Source: Candidatus Hydrogenedens sp. (lineage in GTDB: Bacteria > Hydrogenedentota > Hydrogenedentia > Hydrogenedentales > JAEUWI01). From it: a stretch of 64,000 nt of DNA. The DNA is taken from the NCBI GenBank assembly GCA_016125095.1, contig WGMK01000013.1, positions 62,001-126,000 on the forward strand, written 5' to 3'. Each line of letters starts with the position of its first letter. Position 1 is the first letter of the stretch. A program made the translations under genes and the position numbers. Shown piece by piece: positions 35,090 through 43,845 of the stretch. The notes beneath the pieces are model-generated. The model was given only the letters and a program-made list of their open reading frames with translations, made no database searches and was not told the DNA's origin.

Positions 35090-36640
35090 ATGAGCAAGAC
35101 GTTTGTCCGGGAAATGGATGAGTTGATCCGCGCGAAGTTCACGACCATCCAGGTGGTGACGTGGGAAGAGCGGCGGGCGGTGTCGCTGCTGACCGAGGTG
35201 GCGCGGATGCAGCAGAAAGAGCTGCACCAGTGGACCGTCACCGACGGGCTCCGGCGCGTGGCGGGGCCGCGCAGCCAGGACAGCCACCAGCAGGGCGAAC
35301 GCCACCGCGAGGCCATGCGTCTGCTGAACGAGATCCTCCAGTCCAGTTCGTCGGCCATCTACGCGCTGCTCGATTTCGACGACTTCCTCGAGTCCTCCGA
35401 AATCGCGCGGCAGCTGCGCGACCTGCACCACGCGCTCAAGTCCACGCGCAAGAGTATCGTCATCGTGTCGTCGCGCGGGAAGGTGCCGGAGAAACTCGAG
35501 AAGACGCTGACGCTCGTCGACCTGCCTCTACCGACCTATGCGGAACTGCGTTCGTTCCTGGTCGAGCGTGTCATCGGCACGGGCGATACGCGCGCCTTCC
35601 AGGTGCAGCTGACGGACAAGGAGATCGACTCGCTGGCGAAGGAGGCGCAGGGGCTGACCATGAGCGAGGCGGAGAACGCCTTTGCGAAGGCCATCGTGCG
35701 CGACAACAAGCTCAGCCGCGACGACATCGGCGCCATCCTCGCACAGAAGCAGCAGATCATTCGCAAGTCCGGCCTGCTCGAATACTGCGAGACGAAAGAA
35801 CGCCTGCAAGACGTGGGCGGCATGGAACTGCTCAAGGAGTGGCTGACCAAGCGCGTGCGCGCCTTCGACGACGAGGCCCGCGACTACGGCCTGCCCGCGC
35901 CGCGCGGCATGCTGGTCATGGGCGTGCAGGGCTGCGGCAAGAGCCTTGTGGCGAAATGCGTCGCGAGCGAATGGCGGTTTCCGCTGCTCCGCATGGACAT
36001 GAGCCGCATCTTCCACGGCTACGTCGGCAGTTCGGAAGACAACATGCGGCGCGCGCTGCAATTGGCCGAGAGTCTCGCGCCCGTCGTGCTCTGGATCGAC
36101 GAGGTGGAAAAGGCGCTTTCCGGCATCGACGGGTCGAGCGGCTCCGACGCCGGCACCACGGCGCGCGTCATCGGGCAACTGCTCACCTGGATGCAGGAGA
36201 AGACCGGCGCGGTTTTCGTCGTAGCGACAGCGAACAATGTGGAGGGACTGCCGCCCGAGCTGCTGCGCAAGGGCCGGCTCGATGAGGTCTTTTTCGTCGA
36301 CCTGCCGAACGCCCGCGAGCGCGCCGAGATCTTCCGCATCCATCTGCGCAGCCGCAAGCGCGATCCGCAACGCTACGAGTTGGAAAAGCTGGTTACCGCC
36401 TCCGACGGATTCAGCGGCGCGGAAATCGAGCAGGCGATTATCTCGGGCCTGCACGACAGTTTCTTCGACCACCGCGACCTCGTGACCGACGACATCCTGC
36501 GCAATATCCACGTGACGGTACCGCTTTCGCAGACCATGCGCGAAAAGATTTCCGCCCTGCGCGAATGGGCCGTGCCGCGCGCCCGTCCGGTCACCTTGCG
36601 CGGCCGCGATTCGAAACCGCCGGCGGCCCCGGGCGCATGA
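35090..36640 (+). CDS. AAA family ATPase (Ycf46-like)
   Basis: 516 residues. The N-terminal 240 residues resemble the recognition region of Ycf46-like ATPases ([13 protein letters not shown] at the start). The AAA module has Walker [15 protein letters not shown], Walker [13 protein letters not shown], sensor 1 VATANN and second-region homology with arginine fingers ([16 protein letters not shown]), ending with a small helical lid. Function in bacteria is not well known; plastid Ycf46 is linked to carbon acquisition. Stop overlaps the start of the TPR gene by 4 nt (ATGA), so the two are translationally coupled. Confidence 0.9.
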   Translation: MSKTFVREMDELIRAKFTTIQVVTWEERRAVSLLTEVARMQQKELHQWTVTDGLRRVAGPRSQDSHQQGERHREAMRLLNEILQSSSSAIYALLDFDDFLESSEIARQLRDLHHALKSTRKSIVIVSSRGKVPEKLEKTLTLVDLPLPTYAELRSFLVERVIGTGDTRAFQVQLTDKEIDSLAKEAQGLTMSEAENAFAKAIVRDNKLSRDDIGAILAQKQQIIRKSGLLEYCETKERLQDVGGMELLKEWLTKRVRAFDDEARDYGLPAPRGMLVMGVQGCGKSLVAKCVASEWRFPLLRMDMSRIFHGYVGSSEDNMRRALQLAESLAPVVLWIDEVEKALSGIDGSSGSDAGTTARVIGQLLTWMQEKTGAVFVVATANNVEGLPPELLRKGRLDEVFFVDLPNARERAEIFRIHLRSRKRDPQRYELEKLVTASDGFSGAEIEQAIISGLHDSFFDHRDLVTDDILRNIHVTVPLSQTMREKISALREWAVPRARPVTLRGRDSKPPAAPGA

Positions 36641-37500
36641 ACTTCGACGATCTCGAGCTGAACCCCGCGCTGCCCCCGCGCCGCAAGCGTCAGCGCCTGC
36701 GCGAAGAACCGACCGACGGTCCGTCGTGCTACCGGGTGGCGGGCGACCTGCGCCGTGCCGGGCGGCTCGGCGCGGCCGTAAAGCAATACGAACGCGCCAT
36801 CGGCTATCAGGAACACAACTACGACGCATGGACCGAATTGGTGGACACGCTGCTGCGCATGGGGGCGCCGGGGGCGGCGCTCGAATGCGCCCAGCGCGGG
36901 GTGGACGGGCACCGCAAGACGCGCCCGCTGTATGCCGCGCTCGCCTGCGCCACTGCGCACGCGGGCGATACCGCCGCCGCCTTCGCCCTGTCCGACGTGA
37001 GCCTGGGCGAGCATCGGTATTGGTATCCCGTGTGCGTGCGCGCCGAACTCATGCTGCTGCACGAGCCGGAATCCAAGCGCGTGCGGCTCGAGGCCATCGA
37101 TTGTTACGAGGAAGCCATCCGGCTCGCGGCAGATCCCTGGGATGCGCATTTCATGGCCGGGTGTGCGCTGCTGCACGCAGGCTGGGCCGGGCACGCTGCG
37201 GGGTATTTCTCCGAGGCGCTGCATCTCGACCCCATCGGCGCGGCGGGCTGGCTCGGGCTGGGCGATTGCTTCCACGCCCTGCGCCTCTTCGAACAGGCCA
37301 GCTTCTACTTCGGCAAGGCGCTCGACCTCGAGCCCTACCTCGAAACGGCCCAGCGCAAGCAGCGCACCTCGCGCCGCGCCGAATTCGGCCTGCTGCGCGG
37401 TCTCAAGAAGCAATCGCTCGAGGAACGCTGGAACGCCCGCTACGACCTGCGCATCGAGGACCCGCCGGACACGTCGTTCGACGGACTCAAGGAAGCCTAG
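36637..37500 (+). CDS. TPR-repeat protein
   Basis: 287 residues. After a basic N-terminus come about five TPR-like helix pairs, for example AGRLGAAVKQYERAI, EAIDCYEEAIRLAADPWDAH, HAAGYFSEALHLDPIGAAGW and FEQASFYFGKALDLEPYLET. It likely serves as a scaffold for a protein partner. The ATGA overlap with the Ycf46-like ATPase gene suggests the ATPase is that partner. Its stop shares a CTAG with the stop of the convergent HNH gene. Confidence 0.85.
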   Translation: MNFDDLELNPALPPRRKRQRLREEPTDGPSCYRVAGDLRRAGRLGAAVKQYERAIGYQEHNYDAWTELVDTLLRMGAPGAALECAQRGVDGHRKTRPLYAALACATAHAGDTAAAFALSDVSLGEHRYWYPVCVRAELMLLHEPESKRVRLEAIDCYEEAIRLAADPWDAHFMAGCALLHAGWAGHAAGYFSEALHLDPIGAAGWLGLGDCFHALRLFEQASFYFGKALDLEPYLETAQRKQRTSRRAEFGLLRGLKKQSLEERWNARYDLRIEDPPDTSFDGLKEA

Positions 37501-37883
37501 TCCCCGCCTTCCTTCAGCAGGTCCTTCAGGCCCTCGAAGGCCTCGAAGCCCAGGGCGGTTTCCGGATCGCGGGCGAGGGGATCCTTGTTGTAGTGTCCGC
37601 GGGCGTAAGGATCATCGTGCTCGGCGTCGTGGCAATAGAGGCAGAGCAGTTCCCAGTTGCTGCCGTCCGCGGGGTTGTTGTGATGATTGTGGTCCTTGTG
37701 GTGGACCGTCAACTCGCGCAGGTTCGCGCCGGAGAATTCGCGGCCGCAGCGTCCGCACACGTGGGGAAACAGCTTGAGCGCCTGCTCGCGGTAGGTGGTG
37801 GCGCGCTGCGCCTGCGTCTGGCGTATCTGCGCCAGAAATTCCTCGCGGCTCTGGGTGGGCCCTTTCTTTCGGCGCGCGCGCAT
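37497..37883 (-). CDS. HNH endonuclease, YajD-like
   Basis: 128 residues. Zinc ligands CGRCG and CLYCH flank an HNH site VHHKDHNHHNNP, closely matching YajD. E. coli YajD is a small HNH nuclease-like protein of unclear role. The convergent TPR gene and this gene end in a shared CTAG. No restriction partner or phage gene is next to it, so a housekeeping or recombination role is as likely as defence. Confidence 0.93.
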   Translation of the reverse strand: MRARRKKGPTQSREEFLAQIRQTQAQRATTYREQALKLFPHVCGRCGREFSGANLRELTVHHKDHNHHNNPADGSNWELLCLYCHDAEHDDPYARGHYNKDPLARDPETALGFEAFEGLKDLLKEGGD

Positions 37884-37928
37884 GGGGGAGTGCCTCCATC
37901 GAAAGGGTCAGCATGCGGCAGGCCCTGC

Positions 37929-37969
37929 TAAAAAGCAACCCGCCCGCAGACCGGGGCCTGCGGGCGGGG
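37929..37969 (-). terminator. intrinsic terminator
   Basis: On the minus strand CCCGCCCGCAG pairs with CTGCGGGCGGG across an 8-nt loop, followed by TTGCTTTTTAG. It lies 16 nt past the stop of the gene at 37985. Confidence 0.8.
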
Positions 37970-37984
37970 GAAAGCGGAACCGGA

Positions 37985-38521
37985 TCAAAGGCCGGAAGCG
38001 TCGCCGCCGACGATACGCCACACGCCGTCTTCGTTGCGGAACACCCACTCGATGGTCACGCTGCCCAGCGCGCTCGACAAGTCGATCGGATACGCGATGA
38101 TGTCCTCGCCGTCCTTCTCGAACTCGATGTCGGAGATGTCCATGTCCACGTCTTCCAGGTAGCCCATGTCGACACCCTGGTGGATATATCCGGCGAGCGC
38201 TTCCTTGCCGCCCACCTGCGGGTGCTCGAAGTCGTCCGAATGCACGCCGATCAAGGCCTCGGCATCGCCATCTTTCATCGCCTTGGCGATGACCGCCAGC
38301 TGCGCGCGGATGGCTTCCTCGGGCGAGGCATCGGCGGCGGCCGTTTCCGTGGCGGCGCCTTCCGAGGCGCTCAGCAGCATCAGCAGCGCAGACTGCTGTT
38401 CCGCCGTCATCTGCGACACGCGTTCGAGCAGCGCGTCGGTGAGGCTGCCGGCGGAAGCCATGCCGGCGTATCCGAATATCAAAGCAAGGGTCAGTGCGGT
38501 ACGGGTAAGCATCGTCTTCAC
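37985..38521 (-). CDS. exported SnoaL/NTF2-like protein
   Basis: 178 residues. GTG start at 38521 follows GAGGG at 8 nt; ATG three codons on is the alternative. Signal peptide (ALTLALIFGYAGMASAG), then a helical stretch and an NTF2-like cone fold (AMKDGDAEALIGVHSDDFEHP ... WVFRNEDGVWRIVGGD, abbreviated). Small exported NTF2-like proteins bind small hydrophobic ligands or act as partner domains; no function assigned. Ends with a strong terminator. Confidence 0.78.
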   Translation of the reverse strand: MKTMLTRTALTLALIFGYAGMASAGSLTDALLERVSQMTAEQQSALLMLLSASEGAATETAAADASPEEAIRAQLAVIAKAMKDGDAEALIGVHSDDFEHPQVGGKEALAGYIHQGVDMGYLEDVDMDISDIEFEKDGEDIIAYPIDLSSALGSVTIEWVFRNEDGVWRIVGGDASGL

Positions 38522-38599
38522 AAGATATCCCTCTCGGTTGAATGGTTGCGCAATCCCGCGACTATGGCACAGGGAACCGGGGCGCGGCAAACCGTCCAT

Positions 38600-39454
38600 T
38601 CAGGCCGATTTGCGCAACCAAGTCAGCAGGCGGCGCCAATTATTCCGCACGAGCAGGGTGTAGCGGCCGTGCGGCTGATAGGGCAATACCTCGAGAAGCA
38701 CAAAGGTCACGTCGTCCTGGGCCGCTATGTCGCGGCCCAGATGATCGCGAAGCCTCCGCAGCAAGTTTTCCGCCGTGGATTCCGGCGTATCCGAGAGGCA
38801 GTCGGGGTGCCAGATAGCATCGCCCAGGCATTGTCCCGATGGGTTTCGCGCCTCGGTCAGGCCGTCGGTGTGCGCTAACAACCAATCCCCGGGTCGGCAC
38901 TGGATCTCGTCAAAAGTATACGCCGACGCCGCCTCGACGCCGAGCGGAATATTGGCGGGGCCGGGTTGGTCCGGCATCTCAAGCACGACGGGCTCCCAAC
39001 GGCGCTCCGATGTACGCCGGATGCGCAGGTGCGGATGCCCGGCATTGGCGAAGCGGAGTTTTCCGTTCAGCGAGTTGTAGCTCAGACAAACCGCGGTCGA
39101 GATTAGGTCGAGGCGCCCGGTCACGGTGCGATGGTTCACCTCGCGCAACACGGCAGCGGGATTCTCGCGGTGGATATGGGCGCTGAATACGCCTTGCAGC
39201 CATCCGCTGAATTGCGCCACGCCCGCGCCGTGCCCGGTGGCGTCGGCGAGGCAGAGCCGCCCGATGGCCCCCGAGCCGCATGCGGAAAGGTAATAGAGAT
39301 CTCCGCCCGCCTCGCTGCCGCTGGGCATGGCGTACAAGATGCCGCGGAGGCCCGGGATGGCGACCTCGCGGAACGTCCGCTCGTTGCCGCCCCACACCTT
39401 CCAGCACACGAGCGAGACCCCTTCCGTCGCGGGTTCCAATTCGTGTCCTGTCAT
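38600..39454 (-). CDS. PP2C-type (SpoIIE/RsbU) serine phosphatase
   Basis: 284 residues consisting of the SpoIIE-like phosphatase domain alone. Metal-binding motifs GGDLYYLSACG, LADATGHGAGVA, FANAGHPHLRI and LLAHTDGLTEA are intact, so it should dephosphorylate an anti-anti-sigma (STAS) type protein. The ATG at 39454 follows a G-run. It stands alone, whereas the other PP2C protein in this window at 44852 is joined to its kinase and STAS partners. Its input domain is missing; control must come from outside. Confidence 0.88.
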   Translation of the reverse strand: MTGHELEPATEGVSLVCWKVWGGNERTFREVAIPGLRGILYAMPSGSEAGGDLYYLSACGSGAIGRLCLADATGHGAGVAQFSGWLQGVFSAHIHRENPAAVLREVNHRTVTGRLDLISTAVCLSYNSLNGKLRFANAGHPHLRIRRTSERRWEPVVLEMPDQPGPANIPLGVEAASAYTFDEIQCRPGDWLLAHTDGLTEARNPSGQCLGDAIWHPDCLSDTPESTAENLLRRLRDHLGRDIAAQDDVTFVLLEVLPYQPHGRYTLLVRNNWRRLLTWLRKSA

Positions 39455-39586
39455 GGCGCGTACCCCCCGGAGCTTCGCAGATGGCACAGAAACATGGGGG
39501 ATTTCAGCGTCTATTCCCCTTGCTGGCGTACGATGGTGAGTTCCAGATACATTGACCCCGTGGCGCGACGGAAAGGCCGGGACTCG

Positions 39587-39763
39587 ATGGAAGAGTATTT
39601 CTTTGCCTGCCCCTATTGCTGGCAGACGATATCAATGCTGTTGGATTGCAGCGTTGCCGGGCAGACCTATATCGAGGATTGTGAAGTGTGCTGCCGCCCC
39701 ATTGAGGTGACGTATACCACGTCGGGCGGCGAAGTGGAATCGTTCGACGCGCGTACGGCGTAG
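39587..39763 (+). CDS. CPXCG motif cysteine-rich small protein
   Basis: 58 residues beginning MEEYFFACPYCWQTISMLL, with a second cysteine pair in YIEDCEVCCRPIEV. The CPYC/CxxC arrangement and downstream acidic tail fit the small CPXCG protein family, likely a zinc ribbon of unknown role. GGAAAGG is about 10 nt before the ATG. Precedes the methyltransferase gene by 23 nt. Confidence 0.85.
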   Translation: MEEYFFACPYCWQTISMLLDCSVAGQTYIEDCEVCCRPIEVTYTTSGGEVESFDARTA

Positions 39764-39786
39764 GCCGACAAGCAGGAGACCGGGCC

Positions 39787-40707
39787 ATGCCCGTCAGCAG
39801 TTCGGTTCATCTCAGCGACTGTCTCGATCACATTATCCGGCTGAACCCGGCCTCCGTGCTCGATATCGGCTGCGGCTTCGGCCTCTGGGGTTTCCTCTGC
39901 CGCGAGTATCTCGACGTCTGGCAGGAACGCGTGCAGCCCGAGCAATGGCAGGTGCGCATCGACGGCGTGGAGCTCTGGGAGCCGTACATCCAGAGCCATC
40001 AGCGGGCCTTGTACAACAACATCCTCATCAGCGATGTGCGCGACGTGGTCGGTAAGCTCGACGAGTACGACCTTATCATCGCGGGCGACGTGATGGAGCA
40101 CCTCGATAAGGCCGAGGCCGAGACGGTCATCGACTATCTCTACGATCGCGCGCGCCGGGCGCTGCTGGTCAACATCCCGCTCACGGGCAATTGGGACCAC
40201 CCCGAGAACTACGGCAACCCGGGCGAGCTGCACCGCAGCCAGTGGAGCGTGGTGGATTTCGCGCAGTACGCGCCGCTGGTCCGGGAATACCGGCTCGGCA
40301 ATGGCGAGTACGGCTCGTTCTTCTGCGCGAAGGAATGCGATCCGGAGTTGCGATTCGAGGGCTTGGTGCATGCCGCGCACCGGCGAGACGAGTTCGGTGA
40401 TGTGGCGGGCGCGGTGCGGGCCTGGTCTCGCGCGCAGGCCATCGACCCTGCTGCAGAGGATATCGCCATCCAGTTGACCGACGCACTGCTGCGCTTGGGC
40501 GATCAGGCGGGCGCGGCCGAAGCCCTGAGCGCGGCGCTCGCGGCGAATCCGCACTTTCACTACGGTCGCCTGACACTGGCGAGGCTGCTGTCGGCCCGCG
40601 ACAAGGCCGCCGCGCTCCGCGAATTGCAGGCGCTGCTGGCCGACGGAACACTCGAGGACGACCTGCGGGCGCAAGCCCTGCAACTCGCCACCCGCCTCGA
40701 ACCCTAA
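39787..40707 (+). CDS. SAM methyltransferase fused to TPR-like region
   Basis: 306 residues. Residues 1-185 carry a class I methyltransferase fold: LDIGCGFGLWGFL (motif I), VELWEPYI, YDLIIAGDVMEHL (motif II region). Residues 190-305 form TPR-like helices (AVRAWSRAQAIDPAAEDIAI, LAANPHFHYGR). Similar fusions modify cell-surface sugars. Starts 23 nt after the CPXCG gene and ends at a bidirectional hairpin. Confidence 0.85.
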   Translation: MPVSSSVHLSDCLDHIIRLNPASVLDIGCGFGLWGFLCREYLDVWQERVQPEQWQVRIDGVELWEPYIQSHQRALYNNILISDVRDVVGKLDEYDLIIAGDVMEHLDKAEAETVIDYLYDRARRALLVNIPLTGNWDHPENYGNPGELHRSQWSVVDFAQYAPLVREYRLGNGEYGSFFCAKECDPELRFEGLVHAAHRRDEFGDVAGAVRAWSRAQAIDPAAEDIAIQLTDALLRLGDQAGAAEALSAALAANPHFHYGRLTLARLLSARDKAAALRELQALLADGTLEDDLRAQALQLATRLEP

Positions 40708-40741
40708 AAAATTTCACCGCCTGGCGGATGCCAGGCGGTGA
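40705..40741 (-). terminator. intrinsic terminator of the YceI gene
   Basis: CACCGCCTGGC and GCCAGGCGGTG form a perfect 11-bp stem with a 4-nt loop. On the minus strand the stem is followed by AAATTTTTTAG, so it serves the YceI gene ending at 40768; it may also slow transcription from the plus-strand gene. Confidence 0.9.
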
Positions 40742-40767
40742 TGGTGTAATGACATTTTGGTGCCTGA

Positions 40768-41373
40768 CTAGAGGCGCTCGGGAAGCTCCGGCGTCTGGAA
40801 GGTTGCTTCGAGGCTGACCACGAGCGTCACTTCGTCGCCCAACGGCCCACCGACACCGTAGTCCATGCCGAAGTCGCTGCGCTTGATGGTGAACTCCGTC
40901 TCAAAGCCCTGTCGCAGTTCACCCTTCATGCCCTCGCCCGAGGCCACATGCTTGACGTCGATGGTGATTTCCTTCGACTTGCCCAGCAGTGAAAGGTCGC
41001 CCGTGACCTTGTACAGGCCATCCTCGCCGGCTTCCCACTTGCTGCTCTTGAAAGAGATGACCGGGAACTTCTCGACGTTAAAGAAGTCTTCGTTCTTGAG
41101 GTGGCCGTCGCGCGCCTCGTTCATGGTGTTCACGCTGGCGGCCTGCACGGTCGCCTCGATGCTCGCCTCGTCCAGGTGCTCTGCATCGAAGGTCAGCGTG
41201 CCTTCCACGCCGGGGAACATGCCGTAGGTATGGCTGAAGCCCATGTGGCTGATCTTGAAAACAATCGACGTATGCGATGCGTCGAGTTCATACGTGTCGA
41301 GTTCGGCATGGGCGGGCGCCACGGCGAACACCACGGCTGCGGCGAGGGCGAAAGACAGGGTAATCCGTTTCAT
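40768..41373 (-). CDS. YceI family periplasmic lipid-binding protein
   Basis: 201 residues. Signal peptide (LSFALAAAVVFAVAPAHA), then the YceI lipocalin-like fold: YELDASHTSIVFKISHMGFS, the N-M-ARDGHLKNEDFF motif and FEMT-type closing strands. YceI proteins bind polyisoprenoids in a long hydrophobic pocket and are often found with menaquinone or respiration genes. GAAGGAG lies 9 nt before the ATG. Own terminator. Confidence 0.93.
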   Translation of the reverse strand: MKRITLSFALAAAVVFAVAPAHAELDTYELDASHTSIVFKISHMGFSHTYGMFPGVEGTLTFDAEHLDEASIEATVQAASVNTMNEARDGHLKNEDFFNVEKFPVISFKSSKWEAGEDGLYKVTGDLSLLGKSKEITIDVKHVASGEGMKGELRQGFETEFTIKRSDFGMDYGVGGPLGDEVTLVVSLEATFQTPELPERL

Positions 41374-41463
41374 CAGGCGTTTCTCCTTCAGTATTCACGC
41401 TTGGGGTTATGCGAGGTAAACAGTCGTTGCACGCCGTTTATTCGCTGGGGCAGGAGTTTCGAG

Positions 41464-42204
41464 TCAGCTTTCCATGGCCCGCATGATGGCGCGCTGGCGC
41501 TCGAGGAAATCCCGGACGAAGTCGGTCGCCGGCTCGAAGAGAATCTCGTGGGGCGTGCCGATTTGGTGGCAGGTGCCGTCCTTCAGTACGGCGATATGGT
41601 CCGCCAGTTCGACCGCTTCTTCCTGGTCGTGCGTCACATAGATGGCCGTAATCCCGAGCCGTTTCTGCAATTCGGCCAGTTGCTTGCGCGTGCTGAAGCG
41701 GAGCTCCGCGTCGAGGTTGCTCAGCGGCTCATCCAGCAGCAGTATCCGCGGCTGCACGGCCAGCGCCCGGGCCAGCGCGACGCGCTGCTGCTGGCCACCG
41801 CTCAGTTCGGTGACCGCCCGCTTCTCGTAGCCCTGTAGTTGCACATAGGCCAGCGCCTCCGCGACCCTGCCGGGAATCTCCGGCTTGGGCACCTGTTGCG
41901 CCCGCAGGCCGAAGGCCACATTCTCGTAGATGTTCAAATGAGGGAACAGCGCGTAGTTCTGGAAGACCATGGCGGCGCGCCGTTTCTCCGCGGGAAGCGT
42001 GGTCACGTCCTCGCCGCCGAAGTAGATCTTCCCGGAGTCCGGCTTCTCGAGTCCGGCGATCAGGCGCAGGGTGGTGGTCTTGCCGCAGCCACTCGGCCCC
42101 AGCAGCGCGAAAAATTCGCCCGGCTGGATTTCGCAGCTGAACCCGCGGATACCGCCGCCCTCCGGGAATTCCCGGGTCATGTTTTCGAGTCGAACTGCGC
42201 TCAA
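41464..42204 (-). CDS. ABC transporter ATP-binding protein (PotA/CysA/FbpC type)
   Basis: 246 residues starting at TTG (42204), whose TTGA overlaps the stop of the toxin gene and follows AGGAG. Walker A GPSGCGKTTTLRLI, Q loop MVFQNYALFPHL, signature LSGGQQQRVALARAL, Walker B ILLLDEPLSNLDAELR and H loop THDQEEAVELAD are all present. The family drives uptake of iron(III), spermidine, thiosulfate or phosphonate. The usual C-terminal regulatory domain is absent. With the binding lipoprotein two genes upstream it makes two thirds of a transporter; no permease gene is in the window. Confidence 0.9.
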   Translation of the reverse strand: MSAVRLENMTREFPEGGGIRGFSCEIQPGEFFALLGPSGCGKTTTLRLIAGLEKPDSGKIYFGGEDVTTLPAEKRRAAMVFQNYALFPHLNIYENVAFGLRAQQVPKPEIPGRVAEALAYVQLQGYEKRAVTELSGGQQQRVALARALAVQPRILLLDEPLSNLDAELRFSTRKQLAELQKRLGITAIYVTHDQEEAVELADHIAVLKDGTCHQIGTPHEILFEPATDFVRDFLERQRAIMRAMES

Positions 42205-42551
42205 TCCAAAGGCTCCTGCAGGCCGCGTTCCATGTCTATCAGCAGCCGCGAATAATCCCGAGAACAATGTACTATCCGAACCACGAGCACGCGGTCGCCC
42301 GAGACATCGAAAAGGATCCTGTACCGGCCGCGTCCGCCCCCGAGGATGAAATACCTGAGGTCTGGCCAAGGAGTTTCCACATCGCGTACTTGCGGGCACC
42401 GGCGCGGCATGGAACTCAGTTTTTCAATCGGAATCAGAACTTCTTCCAGCCATGTATCGGCTACCGCTTTTCCGGCCTCCTCCCTCAGATACGCATGGAC
42501 GTCTTCCAAGTCTCTCTGGAAAGATTTCCGGAACTGGATTCTATATTCCAT
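42201..42551 (-). CDS. RelE/ParE-type toxin-like protein
   Basis: 116 residues with a ParE/RelE fold outline: YRIQFRKSFQRDLEDVHAYL helices, then the DLRYFILGGGRGRYRILFDV and VLVVRIVHCSRDYSRLL strand-rich half. RelE-type toxins cleave mRNA on the ribosome; ParE types block gyrase. The gene overlaps the antitoxin-like gene upstream by 11 nt and the ABC ATPase start by 4 nt, so all are translationally linked. Catalytic residues of RelE are not clearly matched. Confidence 0.75.
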   Translation of the reverse strand: MEYRIQFRKSFQRDLEDVHAYLREEAGKAVADTWLEEVLIPIEKLSSMPRRCPQVRDVETPWPDLRYFILGGGRGRYRILFDVSGDRVLVVRIVHCSRDYSRLLIDMERGLQEPLD

Positions 42552-42837
42552 ACCTTGCCCGGAGATCAGCGACGGCGTCTTCCATCGGAATCGCCGGATC
42601 CTCCTCGGCCGTGGCATAGAAGCGTTCCGTAAGGATTCTGGCCTCCCGCATCGCTTCCAAGAGTGTTGCTTCCCGCTCACGGGATTCCGCTGACATGATG
42701 TACAACGCATGCCGTCCGCCCACGGTAATTTCCAGTGGGGCGCCCCCATCGAGAACGCGCCGCAACATCGTGGCGGCCTCCTCGGGCAGCGATTCAATCG
42801 GCAGGCTTTCGGGCGCCGGGCGGGGCTCATTCTCCAC
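42541..42837 (-). CDS. antitoxin-like protein (Phd/YefM-type)
   Basis: 98 residues from a GTG at 42837 preceded by GGAGGT. The N-terminal half (LPEEAATMLRRVLDGGAPLE followed by ITVGGRHALYIM) has a Phd/YefM-like beta-alpha outline that would dimerise and bind DNA; the C-terminal part is an extended helix (LLEAMREARILTERFYATAE) that could wrap the toxin, then AVADLRARYGI. It overlaps the binding-lipoprotein gene upstream by 11 nt and the toxin-like gene by 11 nt. Assignment rests on pairing and size more than on motif. Confidence 0.65.
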   Translation of the reverse strand: MENEPRPAPESLPIESLPEEAATMLRRVLDGGAPLEITVGGRHALYIMSAESREREATLLEAMREARILTERFYATAEEDPAIPMEDAVADLRARYGI

Positions 42838-43834
42838 GGTACACCTCCTGTTCCCACCGGGCGCACCAGGCCGTCTCGTTTTCGGCGAACCGCGCCCAGT
42901 CGATGTCCATCGCGTCGATATCGACGTTCCGCATCCACTCCGGCAATTGGTCCTTGGGAATGTCCGACCGCGCCGGCATCTTGGCGTAGGCCTCCGCCTG
43001 ATGCACCAGTTCATCCGGCCGCGTAACGAAGTCGATGAACTTCTTGCCCCAGTCGGCGTGCGGCGCGCCGTTTATGAGGGCGATGCCATCGGTCAGCACA
43101 GGCGTCTGCGGCGGGATGTGATAGCCGAAGGGAAAGCCGTTCAGGTCGTGCTGCATCACGATATCCGGCTGAATCCACACGCTGATCCGCTCGGGGTTCC
43201 GCTTGATGTGGTCGTACAGCAAGTTCGGATTCTCGGGATACTCGGCCGTGGCGGCGTGCAGTTTCGCCAGCCATTCGAATCCCGCGTCCTCGGATTCCGC
43301 GCGCTCGATCATGGCGCAGATAAACGTGCGCATCGTACCCGAAGGCAGCGGCTTGCGCAGCGCGATCTTTCCTTTCCAGGCATCGTCCAGCAGCGCGTCC
43401 CAAGTCTGCGGAACCTCGTCTTCCTTGTACTGCCGGTCGTTGTAGAGTATCGCGAGCGGGGAAACGAAGGTGGCGTGCCAGCGGTGTTCCGCATCCTTGT
43501 AGCTGGGCGCGAGCGCATTGGCCCACTCGGGGGCGTACACCGCGAGTAGGTCCTCCTTGGCCGCCTGGTCGAATAGTGTCGATGGCGCCCCCCACCACAC
43601 GTCGCACGCGGGGCGCGACTGCGAGGCGCGCACGCGGTTGTACACGTCTTTCGCGCCCATGTCGAGCCACTGTACATCGCACTCGGGATAGGCCGCCTCG
43701 AAGCGCGCCTCGTAGTCCCGAAGCACGTCCGAGCCGTGGGGGCTGTATACCACCACCACCGCAGCCGGCCCGCCCGACGAGCAGCCGGCGGCCAGCGTGG
43801 CCAGCGCCATCGCGAGTGCGGTGCGGAATCGCAT
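42827..43834 (-). CDS. substrate-binding lipoprotein of Fe3+/phosphonate-type ABC transporter
   Basis: 335 residues with lipobox LATLAAGC (Cys18). Body matches extracellular solute-binding proteins of the AfuA/PhnS type: VVVVYSPHGSDVLRDYEARF opening, then DVWWGAPSTLFDQAAKEDLL and FVSPLAILYNDRQ in the ligand cleft. Ligand could be iron(III), an organophosphonate or sugar phosphate. It overlaps the antitoxin gene by 11 nt; the PKD lipoprotein gene ends 11 nt upstream of its start. With the ATPase at 41464 but without a permease gene nearby. Confidence 0.85.
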   Translation of the reverse strand: MRFRTALAMALATLAAGCSSGGPAAVVVVYSPHGSDVLRDYEARFEAAYPECDVQWLDMGAKDVYNRVRASQSRPACDVWWGAPSTLFDQAAKEDLLAVYAPEWANALAPSYKDAEHRWHATFVSPLAILYNDRQYKEDEVPQTWDALLDDAWKGKIALRKPLPSGTMRTFICAMIERAESEDAGFEWLAKLHAATAEYPENPNLLYDHIKRNPERISVWIQPDIVMQHDLNGFPFGYHIPPQTPVLTDGIALINGAPHADWGKKFIDFVTRPDELVHQAEAYAKMPARSDIPKDQLPEWMRNVDIDAMDIDWARFAENETAWCARWEQEVYRGE

Positions 43835-43845
43835 GCCTTCCGCCG

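Noticed and set aside
37497..37883. HNH nuclease as part of a defence island
   Set aside because: No restriction, methylase, CRISPR or other defence genes adjoin it, and YajD-like proteins are broadly distributed housekeeping-type genes.
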